Shown: in pieces, positions 7,316-15,435 of the stretch
How the letters are laid out: each line of letters opens with the position of its first letter
How positions within the stretch are numbered: position 1 is the first letter of the stretch
Assembly: GCA_003555075.1 (NCBI GenBank)
Contig: PWHW01000007.1
Span: 1 to 45,974 of the forward strand
Reading direction: 5' to 3'
From: Candidatus Nealsoniibacteriota bacterium
GTDB taxonomy: Bacteria > Patescibacteriota > Minisyncoccia > Minisyncoccales > PWPS01
Length of the DNA: 45,974 bases
Notes under the pieces: generated by a model
Told to the model about the DNA's origin: nothing
Database searches by the model: none
The model's input: only the letters and a program-made list of their open reading frames with translations
Program-made: the position numbers and the translations under genes

Positions 7316-9010
7316 ATGACTGCCAAAAAAATCACGGTAATTGTCACTTTTCTTTTGATAGCACTCTTTCCTTCTCTTGGTTTAACAGAAAATGAAATTG
7401 ACTCATCACTCCAAAGAACTGCTAGCCTGGATTGGCCCACCTCCCCTCTCACGGGAATAAATTTTCAAGAAATAGAAAGAGCGGGAGAAGTGCCCCAAAT
7501 CCATCATCTTATTGAATACCTTTACGGGTGGGGTGTGGGAATAGGAGGATTCCTTGTTTTTGTCGTTCTGGTGTTTGCCGGTGTGCAATATATGACTGCC
7601 GCCGGAAATCCGGAGAAGACCAAGGAAGCAATGGAGCGAATTTCCTCGGCCATCATGGGGTTAATCCTTCTTCTTTCTTCCTTTTTGATACTGGAAGCGA
7701 TCAATCCCGGCATGACACAAATAAGGGATGTGAGAGAGGAGGTAGAACAGATGGAAATGCGAATGGAAGGATATGATCCAAGAGATCTGGAAGAGCCTGC
7801 TTGTGAATTCATTAAAATCTATGAAGAGGGAAATTTTGAAGGAGAAAGTGTAAGACTGGAAAGGGGAACTCATACAATAAGTGACATTGAGAGAGGGGCC
7901 GGTCTTTCTTCTTTTCATTCCTTGAAAATGTTCCGAAAACTTGATGAAGAAGAAGCCGACAGATACCTTGAGAACGGAGAAATAAAAGAAGATGTTTCAC
8001 ACGATGAGAGAGATATAATTATAGAAGACGACATACCTTACATAGAAACCCATAGCTCATGTCGCGCAACAGTTTATCGTGAAACCCGATCCACTCTGTT
8101 TGGCATAACAATAAGATCCACTCCTTGCGGAAGGCAAGTGGGAATAATAAACAATAGAATAAAAAGCTACTCTGAGCTGAACGATGTTCTTTTTCCCGAA
8201 AAAGGGACTGTTCCATCCATTGATTGTATGGTAATAGAAACCGTGGGAGAGGGAGAGCCGGCAGATTTTTATGCGGACTTAATGCCGGATGTTGAGATCC
8301 CTCCGGGGAAATGGAAGTGCGCCAAGGAAGACCCGTGTGAAACGGATGGAATACTATTCTCACAAAACCCCTCAAAAGCAAAAGATGTATGCGACCCGGA
8401 AGAATTAAAGGATCCTGATAATCCGGAAGATCACTGTAAAGAGGAAGAAGAATTATGGTGCTGTCCTCCCGTAATGCCCGACGTGCCTCACTATGCCCAA
8501 GGAGACCCGCGGTGGGGATATAAGATATATGGAAGAGATTGTGATCCACAAAGAAATATGAGTTATGCTGGATGCGGACCCACTTCCGCCGCCATGATGC
8601 TTTCCTATTACGGAATTCCTATAGACCCCTGGGATGCCGCTCAATTCGCACTACAAAGGGGTCATCGCGTGTGCGGAAGTGGAACTTATCAATCACTTTT
8701 TTCAGATATTGCAGATCATTATGGGCTAAAGTATATTTACTTGGGCCAAAACACCAGCGAGGTGAGAAAATATCTCGAAAACGGTTATCCGGTGGGAGCG
8801 AGAGTTTATGCTCCCCCTCTTCGTGCAGATGGAAGAACAGGTGGTCACTATATCGTCTTTACGGGAATAGACGAAAAATATCTCTACATAAACGATTCTG
8901 TTTTTAACCACCCGGTAAGAGTTCCCCAAGAGTCGCTGGAAACCTTACCTTACCAACATCCTGATGATAGAGGATCTAATCGTGCTTTCGTTATTCTTCC
9001 GGGAGAGTAA
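7316..9010 (+). CDS. Secreted protein: VirB2/TrbC-like pilin core + crystallin-like domain + C39-type cysteine peptidase
   Basis: 564 residues. Signal peptide (1-~23); pilin-like core with helices ~71-92 and ~110-128 joined by the TAAGNPEKTK loop; crystallin-like stretch from C163 (IYEEGNFEGESVRL, then TISDI and SSFHSLKMF). A cysteine-rich connector (~290-385) leads to a C39/papain-fold peptidase domain (~387-564). Likely active-site residues are Q395 (AQGDPRWG), C420 (GCGPTSAAM), H511 (GGHYIVFTG) and N526 or D527 (YINDS). C39-type domains cut after double-glycine motifs when fused to ABC exporters, but stand-alone extracellular C39_2 domains have varied or unknown substrates. There is no transporter fusion here. 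The combination suggests a protease displayed on, or processed with, a pilus-like structure; that part is inference. Confidence 0.78.
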   Translation: MTAKKITVIVTFLLIALFPSLGLTENEIDSSLQRTASLDWPTSPLTGINFQEIERAGEVPQIHHLIEYLYGWGVGIGGFLVFVVLVFAGVQYMTAAGNPEKTKEAMERISSAIMGLILLLSSFLILEAINPGMTQIRDVREEVEQMEMRMEGYDPRDLEEPACEFIKIYEEGNFEGESVRLERGTHTISDIERGAGLSSFHSLKMFRKLDEEEADRYLENGEIKEDVSHDERDIIIEDDIPYIETHSSCRATVYRETRSTLFGITIRSTPCGRQVGIINNRIKSYSELNDVLFPEKGTVPSIDCMVIETVGEGEPADFYADLMPDVEIPPGKWKCAKEDPCETDGILFSQNPSKAKDVCDPEELKDPDNPEDHCKEEEELWCCPPVMPDVPHYAQGDPRWGYKIYGRDCDPQRNMSYAGCGPTSAAMMLSYYGIPIDPWDAAQFALQRGHRVCGSGTYQSLFSDIADHYGLKYIYLGQNTSEVRKYLENGYPVGARVYAPPLRADGRTGGHYIVFTGIDEKYLYINDSVFNHPVRVPQESLETLPYQHPDDRGSNRAFVILPGE

Positions 9011-9019
9011 TAGATCGCT

Positions 9020-9472
9020 TTACATTTGCGGTTCAATCTCCGGAACATCTTCAGGAGTCTTTTCCAGTTCTAAAAGAAGCTCCTTTTCTCCTTCCAAAAA
9101 TATATTCTTTTCCGCCGGTAAATATCCTTCCTTGTAACCCCAGATCCAATACTCCCCTACGGGAAGCTCCACCACACTGGGAGTATCAAAAGAGTTTTTG
9201 CCGTCAATATAAAAGCTCGCTCCTTTCGGATCGGAGTCAATGTAAAGCTTGAACATTTCTCCAAAACGCTCTTCTTCTTCTATATACTGGGGAACTCCCA
9301 CTTCTTCAAACATCTCTCTGTCGGGAAAAAGATATTCTTCCGGCTCTCGCGGTTCTTCTTGATCATCCCTTGAAGCATAGGGGCTTACAAAAAAGATGAC
9401 AACAAGCAGTGCGATCACTATTGCCGCACCAATGAATATAAATGTTTTTTCGCTATCAATGTTTTTGAACAT
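9020..9472 (-). CDS. Membrane-anchored PEGA-domain protein
   Basis: 150 residues. One membrane segment (~9-29) is followed by an acidic linker and a C-terminal PEGA domain (~75-135): LYIDSDPKGASFYIDGK, then TPSVVELPVGEYWIWGYKEGY, matching the family pattern of a small beta-sandwich with SxPxGAxVxIDG and a later PxG.Y.V. PEGA domains are common in cell-surface and envelope proteins and are thought to bind protein or glycan partners. The gene is on the opposite strand between the C39 protein and the VirB6-like gene, with only 9 bases to the convergent C39 gene and no terminator between them. Its promoter region (9473-9578) is shared with the VirB6-like gene, so both may respond to the same control. 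Confidence 0.82.
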   Translation of the reverse strand: MFKNIDSEKTFIFIGAAIVIALLVVIFFVSPYASRDDQEEPREPEEYLFPDREMFEEVGVPQYIEEEERFGEMFKLYIDSDPKGASFYIDGKNSFDTPSVVELPVGEYWIWGYKEGYLPAEKNIFLEGEKELLLELEKTPEDVPEIEPQM

Positions 9473-9518
9473 ATTATTAGTATTCTATCTCGGTTGTTTG
9501 CTCCTTGCAAGTAAGTGC

Positions 9519-9547
9519 TTGAAACAATTATACAATTACATTAGAAT
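9519..9547 (+). promoter_or_regulatory. Sigma-70-type promoter of the VirB6/PrgI/VirB4 operon
   Basis: TTGAAA (9519-9524), 17-base spacer, TAGAAT (9542-9547), giving a leader of ~25 bases before ATG 9579. A TATAAT on the minus strand (complement of 9527-9532) overlaps it and may drive the PEGA gene. Confidence 0.55.
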
Positions 9548-9578
9548 GAAGAAAGTTTATATATTTTAGACGCTTCCG

Positions 9579-11615
9579 ATGATAAACAACAAAAGGATAA
9601 AAACAGGTTCTCTTTTTACGTTTTTTCTTATAGCCTTCTTGGTCTTTCCTCAAATAGCCGATGCTTGGGCATTTGATGCGGCAAAAGCGGCTCTTGCAGG
9701 TCTATCCGAGATGTCTGGTCCTTTTGCGGGCATAGTGATGTTTTCCATCATATTCGCTCTCATAGGAGTGGTATTCATTTTTCTTTCCTCCGTTCTTCTT
9801 CAAGGCATGATGGAGATATCTCCTCAGCTTTTGACAGTTTCCGGCACCGGAGACATGGTGGTAGGAATAGGAGATAATGTGCAAATCGCATGGGAATTTC
9901 TCTCGGGTATAACCAATATGTTCCTTCTTATAGCATTCATCGCCATTGCTCTTTCCATTATATTGGGAGTGGAAAGTTTCGGCTTGAAGAAGTCCTTGCC
10001 AAGATTTGTTGTAGTAGCACTACTCATCAATTTTTCCCTTCTGTTTGTGGAAATAGGGATAGATATCTCCAACTTTCTCTGGAATTCCGTGGCAGACTTG
10101 TACACGACCCTTGACCCCCAAGAAGGAGGAATGCTGGAAGGAGTAGGAGATGAGAATATCTTTCTTCGCTCCATATACCCCTTAATAGATCTTGGGATGG
10201 AAATATACATTAGCAGCGCCGCTTTCATGGCAACCATGGCCGCAAGACTGGCTGTTCCTTATCTTAATGTGGCAACTCAAGTAATGTGGCTCGTAGCATT
10301 TCCTTCTCTCCTTGCAATGGTAGTGGAGAATCTGGTGTACGGAGGAATACTTTTTATGTTATCGGGAGTGTTCTTTCTTTTTTACTTTGTACTCCTTGCT
10401 CGTATATTCATAATACAAATACTGGCGGTAATTTCTCCCCTTGCATTCTTTTGCCTCATCTTTGATCAAACAAAAAAGTGGTTCGATCAATGGGTAAGTT
10501 ATTTGATACAATGGCTCCTTGTAGGAGTGGCAATGCTCTTCTTTATGTATATAGGACTTCTTTTTGCTCCCATTATTCAAAACCATGTTCGAAATATTGG
10601 AGAGATACTGTTCGCCTTTAACCTGCCGTGGTACATAGACTGGATCGTCCCGGATTTCCCCGCCATATTCGCTTACATCTCCTTATTCGTCTACTTTTTG
10701 GTAATTTTGGGAGTTATATATAAGCTCATTCCCGCAGGAGTACAAGCCGGAATGACACAAGTAAAAACAATGGCAAGCCAGTATGCTCTCCCCATGGCTC
10801 AAGCAGCCGGAAAAGGAGGAAGAAAGCATTATCAAAAAGTGGCAACCACATATGCTGAAAAAGGAAAAGAGTGGGCGACGGATGTCGCCGAGCCGGGAAG
10901 CGGAATGCAGAAAAAAGCTGCTGCTTTTGCAAAAAGAGGTCTCGGAAAAAGAATTACCGGCGCTCTAGAGGAAGAGCAAAAGGAGATCGACGAGAGAGCT
11001 AAAGAAATACAAGGAAAAAGCAAAGAAACACAAATAGCTACTCTCCATAATGCCCGCAAGGACAAAGAAAAGCTTGCAGCAGTGAAGGCCATGTACAAGG
11101 ATGATAGGCGCAACGAGGTCGAAGAAGCATTTCTGAACAATGAAGAGTCCTTTAATGAAACCTTTAAATATGCTCAAAAGATAGGTGAGGAAAAAGATCT
11201 TAAGAAATCCGCTCCTATTTCTTACGCCAAACATACGAACGCCGACCAAGGCGAAGTTGAGAAGATCGTCACTGAAACCCTTAAGCCTGAAGATATAGAA
11301 AAGGCTACCAAGAAGATCACTGAAGCATTCAAATCACAAGACAGTAAAGAAAGAAAGATAGGAGAGCAAATGATTGATGCAATATTAAAGTCAAGAGATG
11401 CTAATCGCCAAAAGAGTTTCTCAAAGGATGTCAAAGGAATAGAGTCCATTGAAGAACGCATTGATCAGCTGGCCCTTTCCCAAAATTATGTAAGCGACGC
11501 TTCCCAGATCAACCCTTCTATTCGCGGACAGGTCGTACAATCAAATTATCAATCCTTTGGCAAGCATCTTAGAAGAAAACCCGGTGAAAATCTTTACGAT
11601 ATAGAGATGTCCTAA
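9579..11615 (+). CDS. Polytopic membrane protein, putative VirB6/TrbL-like type IV secretion channel
   Basis: 678 residues. A signal-like first segment (~10-30) is followed by about eight further hydrophobic segments within residues ~48-390, including a long run from VMWLVAFPSLLAMVVENLVY through VISPLAFFCLIF and a final FAYISLFVYFLVILGVIY. The last ~285 residues are hydrophilic, highly charged and helical (AKEIQGKSKETQ, KEDLKKSAP), probably cytoplasmic. VirB6/TrbL proteins have this polytopic form and link pilin, ATPase and channel; sequence identity is usually low, so the call rests on topology and on the PrgI and VirB4 genes just downstream. It heads the operon 9579-14967, with 20 bases to the next start. 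Confidence 0.72.
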   Translation: MINNKRIKTGSLFTFFLIAFLVFPQIADAWAFDAAKAALAGLSEMSGPFAGIVMFSIIFALIGVVFIFLSSVLLQGMMEISPQLLTVSGTGDMVVGIGDNVQIAWEFLSGITNMFLLIAFIAIALSIILGVESFGLKKSLPRFVVVALLINFSLLFVEIGIDISNFLWNSVADLYTTLDPQEGGMLEGVGDENIFLRSIYPLIDLGMEIYISSAAFMATMAARLAVPYLNVATQVMWLVAFPSLLAMVVENLVYGGILFMLSGVFFLFYFVLLARIFIIQILAVISPLAFFCLIFDQTKKWFDQWVSYLIQWLLVGVAMLFFMYIGLLFAPIIQNHVRNIGEILFAFNLPWYIDWIVPDFPAIFAYISLFVYFLVILGVIYKLIPAGVQAGMTQVKTMASQYALPMAQAAGKGGRKHYQKVATTYAEKGKEWATDVAEPGSGMQKKAAAFAKRGLGKRITGALEEEQKEIDERAKEIQGKSKETQIATLHNARKDKEKLAAVKAMYKDDRRNEVEEAFLNNEESFNETFKYAQKIGEEKDLKKSAPISYAKHTNADQGEVEKIVTETLKPEDIEKATKKITEAFKSQDSKERKIGEQMIDAILKSRDANRQKSFSKDVKGIESIEERIDQLALSQNYVSDASQINPSIRGQVVQSNYQSFGKHLRRKPGENLYDIEMS

Positions 11616-11635
11616 TAAGATTGAAAAAAGGAAAA

Positions 11636-12094
11636 ATGCCCAAAAAATATACAAAAAAAGAGTGCAGAGAAATATACGAAAAGCTTCCCCCAAAGATCAA
11701 GGAGCTCTTTTGGGATGAAGATGTCTCCGATAGAATCGAAAAAGTGATAAAAAGATTCAATTTGGGCAAGATAAAGGGTGACAGATTGAACAAGATAATA
11801 TTCTATGTTTTTCTGGGGTTACTTCCACCCTCGTTAATAAAAAGAATGCTAAAGGAGAAGCTGGCCCTGAGCGAAAAAGAAAGTGAAGAGCTGGGAGACG
11901 AAGTTATTCGCTATATAATAGCTCCCATGAAGCATCTTTTGAAAATGCTTTATAAAAAGGAAGAGTTCGAAAAAGTGGGAATAAAAAGTGATTTCTACGA
12001 AAAGGATACGGAAACCGAAAGAAAGAAGTCTCCGCAGAAAAAAGAAGAAACAAGCAAGGATTCATCCGATCCTTACAGAGAACCTGTTGAGTAA
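11636..12094 (+). CDS. Unknown small basic protein of the VirB6-PrgI-VirB4 operon
   Basis: 152 residues from ATG 11636, chosen over an in-frame TTG at 11621 because AAAAAGGAAAA lies directly before it. The N-terminal part (KLPPKIKELFWDEDVSDRIEKVIKRF) looks like a compact helical domain; the middle has a mildly hydrophobic stretch (IIFYVFLGLLPPSLI) and the C-terminus is a charged, disordered tail. There is no signal peptide. It sits 20 bases after the VirB6-like gene and 8 before the PrgI-like gene, so it belongs to the same transcript. I do not recognise the family. Position suggests an accessory or regulatory part of the secretion machine. Confidence 0.68.
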   Translation: MPKKYTKKECREIYEKLPPKIKELFWDEDVSDRIEKVIKRFNLGKIKGDRLNKIIFYVFLGLLPPSLIKRMLKEKLALSEKESEELGDEVIRYIIAPMKHLLKMLYKKEEFEKVGIKSDFYEKDTETERKKSPQKKEETSKDSSDPYREPVE

Positions 12095-12102
12095 GTTGAA
12101 AT

Positions 12103-12513
12103 ATGCGTTTCAAGGTTCCCAGACATATAGAATACAAAGCGAAAATAGTTGGTCCAGCCACCTTCCCTCAGCTTGTCTATCTTGGGACTACCGCCCTCAT
12201 TGTTTTTTCCCTTTATCTTTTTTTGGGATCTTCAGTAGCATTCTATCTTTTCTCGATCCTTATTCTGTCAGGAGGCGTGGCACTTGCTTTTTTGGAAGTT
12301 TCCGGAGAACCTCTTCCTGACTATATCAGAAAAATGCTAACCTTTACCGTATCATCAAAAAAATATATCTGGAAAAAGGAATCCCTTTCTCCAAAGGTAA
12401 AAGTTCCGGAAAGAAGAAGTGTTCACTCAAAAGAGAAAGGAGAGAAAGAAGAAAAAATGAAGAAAAAGAAGGAAGGTAAAATAAGTAAAATAACCGATCG
12501 TTTAGCATCATAA
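12103..12513 (+). CDS. PrgI-family (VirB3-like) inner-membrane protein
   Basis: 136 residues. The N-terminal FKVPRHIEYKAKIVGPATF is the typical opening of PrgI/TcpE-like proteins. Two adjacent membrane segments follow (~25-43 LGTTALIVFSLYLFLGSS and ~45-65 AFYLFSILILSGGVALAFLE), then YIRKML and a basic tail. In Gram-positive conjugation systems PrgI proteins take the place of VirB3 and dock the VirB4 ATPase to the membrane. Here the gene directly precedes the two VirB4 genes with a 3-base gap, the canonical order. The lysine-rich tail from ~105 on looks disordered. Confidence 0.83.
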   Translation: MRFKVPRHIEYKAKIVGPATFPQLVYLGTTALIVFSLYLFLGSSVAFYLFSILILSGGVALAFLEVSGEPLPDYIRKMLTFTVSSKKYIWKKESLSPKVKVPERRSVHSKEKGEKEEKMKKKKEGKISKITDRLAS

Positions 12514-12516
12514 GAT

Positions 12517-13137
12517 ATGCCCTACGAAAAAAGCACACAAGATTTCGTTCCTATAAGGCAAATAAGAGAGGGTGTTCTGATTTTGGATAACAGGGAATTA
12601 AGAGGAGTATTGATGGTATCATCAATTAATATCGGCTTGAAATCCAGTGATGAGCAAAAAGCGATAATAAATCGTTTTCAAAGCTTTTTGAATTCCCTTG
12701 ATTTTTCTTGTCAAATAGTGGTTCAATCAAGAAAGACCAATATTACCGGCTATATTGATAAAATAAGAAGATTGGAAAAGAAACAGACCAATGAGTTGTT
12801 AAAAAAACAAACCTCCGGTTATCGAAAATTCTTAGAGGAATTCGTGGAAAAAGAATCAATATACAGTAAAAGCTTTTTCGTTGTTGTGCCCTATTCTCCC
12901 GGTTTCAGCATTTCTTCCGGATCAGGAAAAAAAGAAATGAGTGAAGAGGATTTTCAAAGAGGAAAGGAACAACTCTATCAAAGAATGGAGTTCGTAGCTT
13001 TGGGTCTTAGAAGGTGCGGTCTTAATTGTGCACCTTTGACCACTCTAGAGATAATTGAACTCTTTTGGTCAATATTCCACCCCAAAAATGCTGAACATGG
13101 GTATTACCCGGAATTTCCGAAAGAACTAACCGGATAA
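12517..13137 (+). CDS. VirB4 N-terminal half (TraC-like domain) as a separate protein
   Basis: 206 residues. It begins TQDFVPIRQIREGVLILDN and continues ELRGVLMVSSINIGLKS, the usual opening of the VirB4/TraC N-terminal domain, and has no Walker motifs. The C-terminal part (MEFVALGLRRCGLNCAPLTT) matches the end of the TraC-like domain before the ATPase part. The next gene starts 21 bases later and carries the ATPase. This split is not an obvious frameshift: the gene has its own stop and the next frame begins with a fresh ATG and a new acidic/basic lead. Splitting of VirB4 into two genes is, as I recall, common in candidate-phyla-radiation genomes. Confidence 0.8.
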   Translation: MPYEKSTQDFVPIRQIREGVLILDNRELRGVLMVSSINIGLKSSDEQKAIINRFQSFLNSLDFSCQIVVQSRKTNITGYIDKIRRLEKKQTNELLKKQTSGYRKFLEEFVEKESIYSKSFFVVVPYSPGFSISSGSGKKEMSEEDFQRGKEQLYQRMEFVALGLRRCGLNCAPLTTLEIIELFWSIFHPKNAEHGYYPEFPKELTG

Positions 13138-13158
13138 AAAGATTATACTTCCCAAATT

Positions 13159-14967
13159 ATGAATTTTCTGGAAAACATTAAAAAATTTCTTCCCGGAAAG
13201 AATGGAAAAGATTTACCACAAAAGAAATCCGAAGAAGGGTCCAGCGTCGTAAGAATAGTGGATGTGGTAGCACCCTCTTCCATTGAAGAGACTCAGGGTC
13301 ACTTGAAAGTGGAAGAAAGATTTACTCGCTCCTTTTTTGTTTTTTCCTATTCCCAATACATTACAGCTGGTTGGATATCTCCAGTGATCAACATGAATAC
13401 TCAGCTTGATATTTCCTTTTTTATTCACCCCGCAAAAACAGCCGATGTACTTAAAAAACTCAGAAAACGTATAACTCAAGTACAAGCGGAAATGATGGAT
13501 AAAGAAGAAAAGGGAATAGTAAGGGATCCCGCACTGGAGAGCGCCTACAAGGACATGGAAGAGTTAAGGGATAGACTTCAATCAGCAGAAGAAAGAATGT
13601 TCCATTTTGGACTTTATATTACAGCATATGGTGATTCCAAAAAAGAAATAGAAGAAACCGAGACTAGATTGAGATCCATTTTTGAATCAAAGGCTATTTA
13701 TATAAGACCGTCTCTTTTTCAGCAATCCTCCGCTTTTATAAGTACTTCTCCTTACGGAATGGATCTTTTGCAGACCCATAACCCCATGAACACAGAACCA
13801 CTTTCAAGCATATTTCCTTTTATTTCTTTTGATCTTACTTCTTCGGATGGAATACTTTACGGAATAAATAAACATAATAATTCCCTCGTTCTTTTTGATA
13901 GATTTTCTCTCGAGAACGCCAACGCCATTATATTCGGAACCTCTGGGTCCGGAAAATCATATCTTGTTAAACTGGATGTTCTTAGATCTCTTATGTATGG
14001 AGTTGATGTGATTATTGTAGACCCGGAGAATGAATATAAGACCTTGGCAGAATCAGCGGGAGGATCTTTCTTCAATATTTCCCTGGGATCCGACAATCAC
14101 ATAAATCCTTTTGATATTCCTGTTCCCACGGAAGAAGAAACCAAAGAAGAGGTCATAAGAAGAAATGTTATCAGCTTGGTAGGTCTTTTTAGAATAATGC
14201 TTGGAGGTCTTACTCCGGAAGAGGACGCTATCATGGATCAAGCAATAACGGAAACTTATGCCGCAAAAGATATCACTCCGGAAAGTGATCCAAGCACCTG
14301 GGAAGAAAAGGTTCCTCTCTTTTCTGATCTGGAGCAGGTTCTGGAATCAATGGAAGGAACAAGAAATCTTATACTCCGCCTCAGAAAATTCACAAAAGGA
14401 ACATATTCAAAGTTCTTCAATCAAAAGACCAATGTTTCCATGGAAAACAATTTGACTGTCTTCGGGATCAGAGATCTGGAAGATGAGATGAGGCCGATCG
14501 CAATGTTCATCATTACTCGTTTCATATGGAAAGCAATAACCTCATCCATGAAGAAAAGGATGTTCGTTATTGACGAAGCGTGGCTTATGATGCAAAACGA
14601 GGATGGAGCATCATTCTTGTTCGGATTAGTGAAAAGAGCCAGAAAATACTGGCTCGGTGTTACAACCATCACGCAAGATGTTTCCGATTTTATGCATTCC
14701 AATTATGGAAAACCGATTGTAACCAACTCTGCTCTTAAGATTCTTTTAAAACAATCTCCCGCAGTGATTGACATGATCCAGAATATCTTCAATCTTACCG
14801 ACGAAGAAAAGTTCATTCTTCTTGAAGGAGAAGTTGGAGAAGGTATCTTTTTTGCCGGTCAAAAGCATGTGGCAATACAAGTAATGGCCTCTTACGAGGA
14901 AGACCAAATAATAACATCTTCTCCCGAGGAAATAGAAAAAATAAAAAAGGCTAAAGGAGGTCTATGA
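13159..14967 (+). CDS. VirB4-family type IV secretion ATPase
   Basis: 602 residues. After a ~40-residue lead comes a part of the VirB4 middle domain (~50-230), then a RecA-like ATPase. Walker A is GTSGSGKS at 260-267 (K266, S267) and Walker B is MFVIDEAWL with D472/E473; the downstream TTITQDVSDF segment fits motif 3. The C-terminal FFAGQKHVAIQV strand is typical of VirB4. The enzyme should power pilin extraction or substrate transfer at the inner membrane. Its stop overlaps the stop of the convergent jag gene by 6 bases, with no terminator visible. Confidence 0.9.
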   Translation: MNFLENIKKFLPGKNGKDLPQKKSEEGSSVVRIVDVVAPSSIEETQGHLKVEERFTRSFFVFSYSQYITAGWISPVINMNTQLDISFFIHPAKTADVLKKLRKRITQVQAEMMDKEEKGIVRDPALESAYKDMEELRDRLQSAEERMFHFGLYITAYGDSKKEIEETETRLRSIFESKAIYIRPSLFQQSSAFISTSPYGMDLLQTHNPMNTEPLSSIFPFISFDLTSSDGILYGINKHNNSLVLFDRFSLENANAIIFGTSGSGKSYLVKLDVLRSLMYGVDVIIVDPENEYKTLAESAGGSFFNISLGSDNHINPFDIPVPTEEETKEEVIRRNVISLVGLFRIMLGGLTPEEDAIMDQAITETYAAKDITPESDPSTWEEKVPLFSDLEQVLESMEGTRNLILRLRKFTKGTYSKFFNQKTNVSMENNLTVFGIRDLEDEMRPIAMFIITRFIWKAITSSMKKRMFVIDEAWLMMQNEDGASFLFGLVKRARKYWLGVTTITQDVSDFMHSNYGKPIVTNSALKILLKQSPAVIDMIQNIFNLTDEEKFILLEGEVGEGIFFAGQKHVAIQVMASYEEDQIITSSPEEIEKIKKAKGGL

Positions 14968-15435
14968 ACTTTCTCGATCTTCCTCTTCTTTTTTCTTTCT
15001 TATCAGAACCCTCCTTTGAGAGCCCTCTCCGAAACTCTCTGTAACAATACCTCTTTTTTGTGATAGCGCGTGATGTATAACTCTCCTTTCAAAGGGCGAC
15101 ATTGGAGGAAATTCTTTTTCCACCCCCGTGAAGAATACTTCTTCAGCGGCCTCTCTCGCAAGATCTTTCAAGTAATCTGCTTTTCTCTTCTTGTAATCAT
15201 TGATATCCAAATTTATAAAAAGCGGTTCTTTTCTTCCCTTTTTCTGAAAAACAACCTTCTTGATAAGCCCCTCTATCTCAAATAAGACTTGTCCTTTTTC
15301 TCCTATTAGAACTTGGGGGTCTTTCATCTTGACATCAACAAAAAGAGAATTGCTCTCTTTTACATAAAAGCTCACTCTTATGTCGGGGTCAATAAAATAA
15401 AAGAAGTCTTTAATTGTTTTTCTTATCTCCTCCAT
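14962..15435 (-). CDS. jag: KH/R3H-domain RNA-binding protein Jag/KhpB
   Basis: 157 residues from ATG 15435. A KH-like part (~30-75, with DPQVLIGEKGQVLFEIEGLI as the GxxG loop region) is followed by an R3H domain (~100-157) with PMSPFERRVIHHALS and EGSQRRVLIRKK. The ribonucleoprotein pair KhpA/KhpB controls cell elongation and division in several Gram-positives; the gene normally sits next to yidC as here. The N-terminal Jag_N domain found in longer homologues is missing. A TTG at 15466-15468 could extend the frame by 11 residues but lacks a ribosome-binding site; the ATG start overlaps yidC by 26 bases, suggesting translational coupling. Confidence 0.9.
   Translation of the reverse strand: MEEIRKTIKDFFYFIDPDIRVSFYVKESNSLFVDVKMKDPQVLIGEKGQVLFEIEGLIKKVVFQKKGRKEPLFINLDINDYKKRKADYLKDLAREAAEEVFFTGVEKEFPPMSPFERRVIHHALSQKRGIVTESFGEGSQRRVLIRKKKEEEDRESS

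Noticed and set aside
9579-14967. Integrative conjugative element
   Set aside because: No relaxase, integrase, direct-repeat att sites or composition break seen; the flanks are core genes.
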